From assembly GCA_963827705.1 (NCBI GenBank), contig CAWHBN010000022.1, positions 186,001 to 250,000 on the forward strand: 64,000 nucleotides of DNA. Direction: 5' to 3'. The notes beneath the pieces are model-generated. The model searched no databases. It saw only the letters and a program-made list of their open reading frames with translations, and was not told the origin of the DNA. Source of the DNA: JACDAN01 sp963827705. GTDB lineage: Bacteria; Actinomycetota; Thermoleophilia; Gaiellales; Gaiellaceae. The translations under genes and the position numbers were made by a program. Shown here piece by piece: positions 59,710 to 64,000 of this stretch (the first letter of the stretch is position 1; each line of letters opens with the position of its first letter).

Positions 59710-62700
59710 GTGGCCATGACCTGCGCCGCCTGCGGCCAGGAGAACCCGCCCGAAGCGCGGTTCTGCCTCGCATGCGGTACACCTCTCACGGCAGCACCCC
59801 CTTCGGCCCAGCCGGCTGAAGAACGTCGGGTCATCACGGCGGTCTTCACCGACGTCATCGGGTCGACGGCGAGCGCCGAGCAGCTCGATCCGGAAGACGT
59901 CCACGCCCGGTTATCGCCGTACTTCGCGCGGGTCCGGCGGGAGCTCGAGGGCTTCGGCGGCACGGTCGAGAAGTTCATCGGCGATGCCGTCGTCGCGGTC
60001 TTCGGCGCTCCTCGAGCTCACGAGGACGACCGCGAACGGGCCGTTCGGGCGGCCCTTGCCATCCGCACGGCGATCGACGACCTCAACGAGGACGATCCGT
60101 GGCTCGACCTCCACGTTCGCATCGGAGTGGCGACGGGAGAGTCGCTCGTCTCACTCGCCAGGGACCATCGAGTCGGGGAGGGCATCGCCTCGGGCGACGT
60201 GATGAACACCGCGGCGCGAATCCAGTCGGCTGCGCCGGAGAACGGCGTCCTCGTCGACGAGGAGACGCACCGGGCGACGGTGCACGCAATCGACTACCGG
60301 CCCGTCGACCCGGTAGCGGCGAAGGGGAAGGCCGAGCCGGTCCCGGTGTGGCAGGCCGTCGCCGTTCGCACACATCCGGGGCGCCGAGCTCCCTCCCAGG
60401 TGCCGTTCGTCGGCCGGTCGCGGGAACTGGAGATCCTCGCCGACCTCCTGGGGAAGGTGATCGCCGACGAGCGGCGAGCCTTGTGCACGGTGGTCGCCGA
60501 GCCCGGCGTCGGCAAGAGCCGGCTCCTGTCCGAGTTCGAGGCGAGAGCTCCAGCCGATGCGCGCATATACCGCGCCCGATGTCTCCCGTACGGCGAAGGG
60601 ATCACCTACTGGCCGGTCAGCGAGGTCGTCAAGCGAGCGGCGGGGATTCTCCAGAGCGACGAGGCCGATGTCGTCGCCGGGAAGCTCGACTTCTTTCTGC
60701 GGAGCCTGCCTTCCGAGTCGTCGGACGACCTGCGGACAGTCGCTGCGGCGATCTCGAACCTCGTCGGCGCCTCGCGAACGCCCGCGGGCACCTACGCAGC
60801 CGAGCCCATCACGAAAGCCGAGCTCCACTGGGGCACTCGCCGCCTGCTCGAGCTGGTGAGCCAGAACCAGCCGCTCGTGGTCGTCTTCGAAGATCTTCAC
60901 TGGGCCGACGAGACGCTGCTCGAGCTCTTGCGCTTCCTCGTCGACGGCGACACGCCCGCGGCGCTCCTGATCCTCGGGACCGCGCGGCCCGAGCTCGGAG
61001 AGCGCGCCCCGGCGATCCTCGTCGAGGGCGAAGACCGGCACGTCGTCGAGCTCGAGCCGCTGACGGGGAGCGAGAGCAAGGCCTTGCTCGGGGAGCTGGC
61101 AGCGGAGCAAGAGCTGTCTGCGGAGACTCTCGAGGCGCTGATGCGCAATGCGGAAGGGAACCCACTCTTCCTCGAGGAGACCGTGCGAATGCTCGCCGCG
61201 TCATCGGAGTCGGAGGCGTCCGCCCTCCCGGTCCCGACGACGCTTCAGGCTCTCCTCGGCGCTCGTCTCGACCAGCTGGCGCTCGAGGAACGCTCAGTCG
61301 CCCAACACGCGTCCGTGGTCGGAACGGTGTTCTGGTCCGGTGCGGTGGCCTCGCTCGGCGACGGTGACGGCGAGAACATCGCCGATGCGCTCCGCGGGCT
61401 CCAACGGCGCGACATCATCCGCGCTCAGACACGTTCGAGCATCGTGGGCGAGGATGAGTACGCGTTCAAGCACGCGCTCATTCACGACGTCGCGTACGCC
61501 CGCGTCCCGAAGGCGAGGCGCGTGTTCCTGCATTCCCGGTGCGCCAGCTGGCTCGAAGGACTTCCCGGCGCACAGGAGGAGTTCGTCGAGATCGTCGGGT
61601 ATCACCTCGAGCAGGCCTGCCGAGCGGCCGGAGAGATTGCGCACCTTCAAGAGCCCGCCCCCACCCTGCGCGCCGCCACCGCGCTCGCGCAGGCCGCCGA
61701 CAAGGCCGAGCGCCGGGAGGGCTTCAGGGAGGCGGACGCCTTCTACGAGCGCGCCCTGGCCCTGATCGGGGGGACCGACGGGGAGGTCGAGCTCGAGCTG
61801 CACCTCAAACGAGCGCGGATCCAAGCGGCGGTCGGCGATCTCGGAAACGCGCACGAGCGGCTCCGAGAGGTGTGCCGCTCCGCAGAGTCGCGCGGGCGCC
61901 TCGACCTCCGCTGCGCCGCACTGATCGCCCTGGCCAACGTCAACACCAAGCAAGGTCGGGCGGCGGAGTCGCGGCGGAATCTGACCGACGCGGTCGCCTC
62001 CGCGGCCGAGATCGGGGATCGCGCGCTTCAGGTTCGCGCGCTCTACGAGTTCGGGTACTTCGCCGCGTGGTTCGAGGGGGCGAGCGAGGCGGGCATCGCC
62101 CAGGTGCGCGACGCGCTCGCGATCGCGGAGGCGCTCGACGACCGTTCGTTGCGAATCGAGGGTCACATGCGGATCGGGACGCTCTGCTTCAACGTCGGCG
62201 ATCTCGCCGGGGCGCAGGAGGCACTCGAGCGGGCGGTGAGGCTCGCCTCCGAGCTGGGGAGCTTCCGCGACCAGACGAGGTCGCTCACGCTGCTCAGCCC
62301 CGTCCTCTACTACCGCGGTCAGGTCGACGAGGCGGAACAGTTGGCCCTGCAGGCGCTCGATTGGCTCGAGAGGACCGCGGACACCTATCTCCAGCTCCAG
62401 AACCTTCGCGAGCTTGCACGGTACGCGCTCGCGCGGGGCGACCTCGGGCTCGCCGAGGAGCGCCTCCGGACCGCGGTCCCGATCGCGTTGGAGGTCGGCG
62501 GTTGGCTCGTGATCGAGATCTACCGGTTCCTCGTCGAGACGCTGGTGCGTCAGGGGCGGATCGACGAGGCGCGCGAGCTCGCGGAGTTCGCTGCGCGAAA
62601 CCTGCCGCCCGAAGACGCCTATGCCCAGGCCGCGCTCTGTCTCGCCGAGGCCTCGATTGCAACCGCGGACAGCGAGCAGGATCGCGCGGTCGCGCGCTTC

Positions 62701-62934
62701 GACGAGGCCCTTCGGCTGCTCCGCGAGCAGCGTCTGCTCACGGATCTGGGCGAGGCGCGAATTGCGTTCGCTCGCACGCTTCGGGTGTTCGGAGACACCG
62801 CGAAATCGCGCGACGAGCTCAAACGCGCGCGCGAGGCGTTCGCCCGCATGGACGCCCACGAGCTGGTGGTCCAGATCGACCGCGAGCTCGCCGAAGCGGT
62901 GACCGGGGCCGATGTGATCGGCCCCGGTCCCTAG
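59710..62934 (+). CDS. zinc-ribbon/adenylate-guanylate cyclase/AAA ATPase/TPR regulator
   Basis: 1074 residues. A zinc ribbon (CxxC-x10-CxxC, residues 4-22) precedes a class III cyclase catalytic domain (FTDVIGSTASAEQLD and GDAVVAVFGAP give the two metal Asp; residues about 40-215). Residues about 235-560 are an ATPase of the MalT/LuxR-large type with Walker A AEPGVGKSRLL and Walker B VVVFEDLHWAD. The remaining 500 residues are TPR-like helical repeats. Substrate-selecting residues cannot be read with confidence. The same architecture is common in soil actinobacteria and mycobacteria; role unknown. It starts with GTG, or ATG two codons later. Confidence 0.88.
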   Translation: MAMTCAACGQENPPEARFCLACGTPLTAAPPSAQPAEERRVITAVFTDVIGSTASAEQLDPEDVHARLSPYFARVRRELEGFGGTVEKFIGDAVVAVFGAPRAHEDDRERAVRAALAIRTAIDDLNEDDPWLDLHVRIGVATGESLVSLARDHRVGEGIASGDVMNTAARIQSAAPENGVLVDEETHRATVHAIDYRPVDPVAAKGKAEPVPVWQAVAVRTHPGRRAPSQVPFVGRSRELEILADLLGKVIADERRALCTVVAEPGVGKSRLLSEFEARAPADARIYRARCLPYGEGITYWPVSEVVKRAAGILQSDEADVVAGKLDFFLRSLPSESSDDLRTVAAAISNLVGASRTPAGTYAAEPITKAELHWGTRRLLELVSQNQPLVVVFEDLHWADETLLELLRFLVDGDTPAALLILGTARPELGERAPAILVEGEDRHVVELEPLTGSESKALLGELAAEQELSAETLEALMRNAEGNPLFLEETVRMLAASSESEASALPVPTTLQALLGARLDQLALEERSVAQHASVVGTVFWSGAVASLGDGDGENIADALRGLQRRDIIRAQTRSSIVGEDEYAFKHALIHDVAYARVPKARRVFLHSRCASWLEGLPGAQEEFVEIVGYHLEQACRAAGEIAHLQEPAPTLRAATALAQAADKAERREGFREADAFYERALALIGGTDGEVELELHLKRARIQAAVGDLGNAHERLREVCRSAESRGRLDLRCAALIALANVNTKQGRAAESRRNLTDAVASAAEIGDRALQVRALYEFGYFAAWFEGASEAGIAQVRDALAIAEALDDRSLRIEGHMRIGTLCFNVGDLAGAQEALERAVRLASELGSFRDQTRSLTLLSPVLYYRGQVDEAEQLALQALDWLERTADTYLQLQNLRELARYALARGDLGLAEERLRTAVPIALEVGGWLVIEIYRFLVETLVRQGRIDEARELAEFAARNLPPEDAYAQAALCLAEASIATADSEQDRAVARFDEALRLLREQRLLTDLGEARIAFARTLRVFGDTAKSRDELKRAREAFARMDAHELVVQIDRELAEAVTGADVIGPGP

Positions 62935-64000
62935 TCAGGCGTTACCGCCGCCGTCCCTTCTTCGAGGTCGAGCTCTTCCTCGTCGCCGGTCGAGCAGCCA
63001 CCCTCGCTCGAGCAGCTCGTCGGCACGAGCAGCGAGCAGGTGCCGCCTTCCGGCGCGGTGCACCGCTCGCGGACCCTGATCGAGTCCTCGTCGTTTCGTG
63101 CGCGCTGACGGATCCCGCAGTCCCCGACCGTGGTGCACTCACCCGTGATCGATTGGGATTGCTGGGCGTTCGCCTGCGAAGCACGTCTGCTTCGAGTCCT
63201 GCCTGATCCGGACCCGCGTCTTGTCCTGGTCGCCGCCCAGCTGGGTCGAGCAGCAGAACAGCGGGCCGATCTGAATCTGCTGGCCCGGGCCCTTCAGCCG
63301 CTGTCGCTCCGACTGATGCGCTCGGCTCCTGGAGAAGCTCCTCGACTTCGACTTCGGCTTGTGGTGGGAAAACGCAAGCGCTCCACTGCCGACGTCGCCG
63401 ATCGTCTGGTCGACGTCTCCGAAGTGGTTGCCGAACTGGCGCTGGACGATGCTCGAGCTGCCCCGCGCCTTCCCTCGCTGGTCGAGATCCTGATCCAGGT
63501 GAGAGTCGTTGCTGCCCGTCACGCTCGACTGGGCGATGCGGGCCGAGAACCGGCCCTCCTGGTTCTGCGCCGGCGAGGTCGCCAGCTGGACGTCATCGGT
63601 CGTCTGGTCGATCGTCTGGTCGACGTCGGAGTGGTTGTCACCGCTGCCGTTCCGCTGCACGACCAGCGCGTTCAGCGTCGCCCGTTGATCCGCGCCGTCA
63701 CGCTGCACGACTCGTTGTTTCACGCGGGCCTTGTTGTCGCCGTTCACGTTCGTCTGCTCGATCCGGCAGTCGAGCACCACCGGCGAGACGCCGCGTGCAG
63801 TCCAGCGCGCAGCGGGCGTGGTTCTTCCCGGACGCCGCGGTTTGAACGACGATGCACGTGATCGTCCTCGTGCCCGCGGTCGTCGTGTCGGTCAGCGTCC
63901 CGCCCGGGCCGCACTCCGACCGGTTCTTTCCGTGCTGTCCGGAGGAGATCTGGACGACCTTGGTCTTCTTCGTGCAGTTCCACTCCCGGCCAGGACACTT
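62931..64000 (-). pseudogene. curlin-like repeat protein, partial and frameshifted
   Basis: Read on the minus strand from the right edge in three frames, it makes one protein that continues beyond the window. The first part has a Cys/Gly/Thr-rich stretch (KCPGREWNCTKKTK, SECGPGGTLTDTTTAGTRT) to about 63800. The next (63780 to about 63180) has Q/N/D-rich repeats such as NVNGDNKARVKQ, NGSGDNHSDVDQ and VTGSNDSHLDQ. The third (to TAG at 62931) reads ANAQQSQSITGEC, RQRARNDEDSIRVRERC, SEGGCSTGDEEELDLEE. Shifts near 63790 and 63180 join them. G-x-N-x-x-x-[VL]-x-Q units resemble curli subunits. Probably extracellular; unproven. Confidence 0.6.

Overview
The window is about 64 kb of GC-rich DNA. GTG and TTG starts are common and stop/start overlaps of 1-4 nt occur in almost every operon. 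The gene set is typical of Actinomycetota: an ANTAR response regulator, a DUF6458-type membrane protein, split SUF genes, TatA/TatC, a PknB-like kinase, an actinobacterial-type cytochrome oxidase and two type I glutamine synthetases. The flavour is that of a deep lineage such as Thermoleophilia (Gaiellales/Solirubrobacterales). That placement is inference, because no rRNA lies in the window.

Layout. 0-6.2 kb: dTDP-rhamnose genes (rfbA, rfbD, rfbB), a membrane-anchored glycosidase/deacetylase fusion, a cupin, and a scar in which 3' fragments of a second rfbB and a second rfbD are joined. 6.4-11.2 kb: a Ser/Thr kinase, a SpoIID-like protein and a subtilisin. 11.2-15.2 kb (minus): four genes for a UDP-GlcNAc-derived acidic amino sugar. 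15.2-19.9 kb: a secreted SGNH-like protein, RDD protein, tRNA-Lys, superoxide dismutase, M23 peptidase, a broken histidine kinase and a small membrane protein. 20-25 kb: cytochrome c oxidase subunits II, I and III interleaved with three universal-stress-like domains. 25-29.6 kb (minus): FAD monooxygenase, diheme cytochrome c, STAS protein, TPR protein, TatC and TatA. 29.7-40.7 kb: the SUF Fe-S system in two halves (sufC-sufB-VOC-VOC-sufD and sufS-sufU-Rieske-methyltransferase), separated by a CcdA/TlpA gene, a 168-bp near-perfect palindrome, a cytochrome with a Cys-repeat domain, and a methyltransferase. 40.7-44.8 kb: an ABC-F gene behind a leader with a very strong ribosome-binding site, a tiny ORF and a terminator; then an ANTAR regulator and its histidine kinase. 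44.9-46.3 kb: a repeat protein and a PRC-like protein. 46.3-58.5 kb: two glutamine synthetases that share a terminator-bearing leader, an ABC exporter/acetyltransferase/MFS operon, a further MFS gene, and the operon glnA-cupin-acetyltransferase-PII-amtB. 58.5-64 kb: a DHFR-like protein, a second cupin, a large cyclase/ATPase/TPR regulator, and a partial curlin-like repeat protein.

Themes. Respiration and redox biogenesis (cox genes, cytochromes, SUF, DipZ-like, Tat) fill the middle. Nitrogen assimilation (two GS, PII, Amt) fills 46-58 kb, and both GS genes appear to be attenuator-controlled. Eight apparent single-frameshift interruptions in otherwise well-conserved genes are marked. Their density suggests indel errors in the source sequence rather than eight real pseudogenes. 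All family calls are by reading motifs, with no database search.
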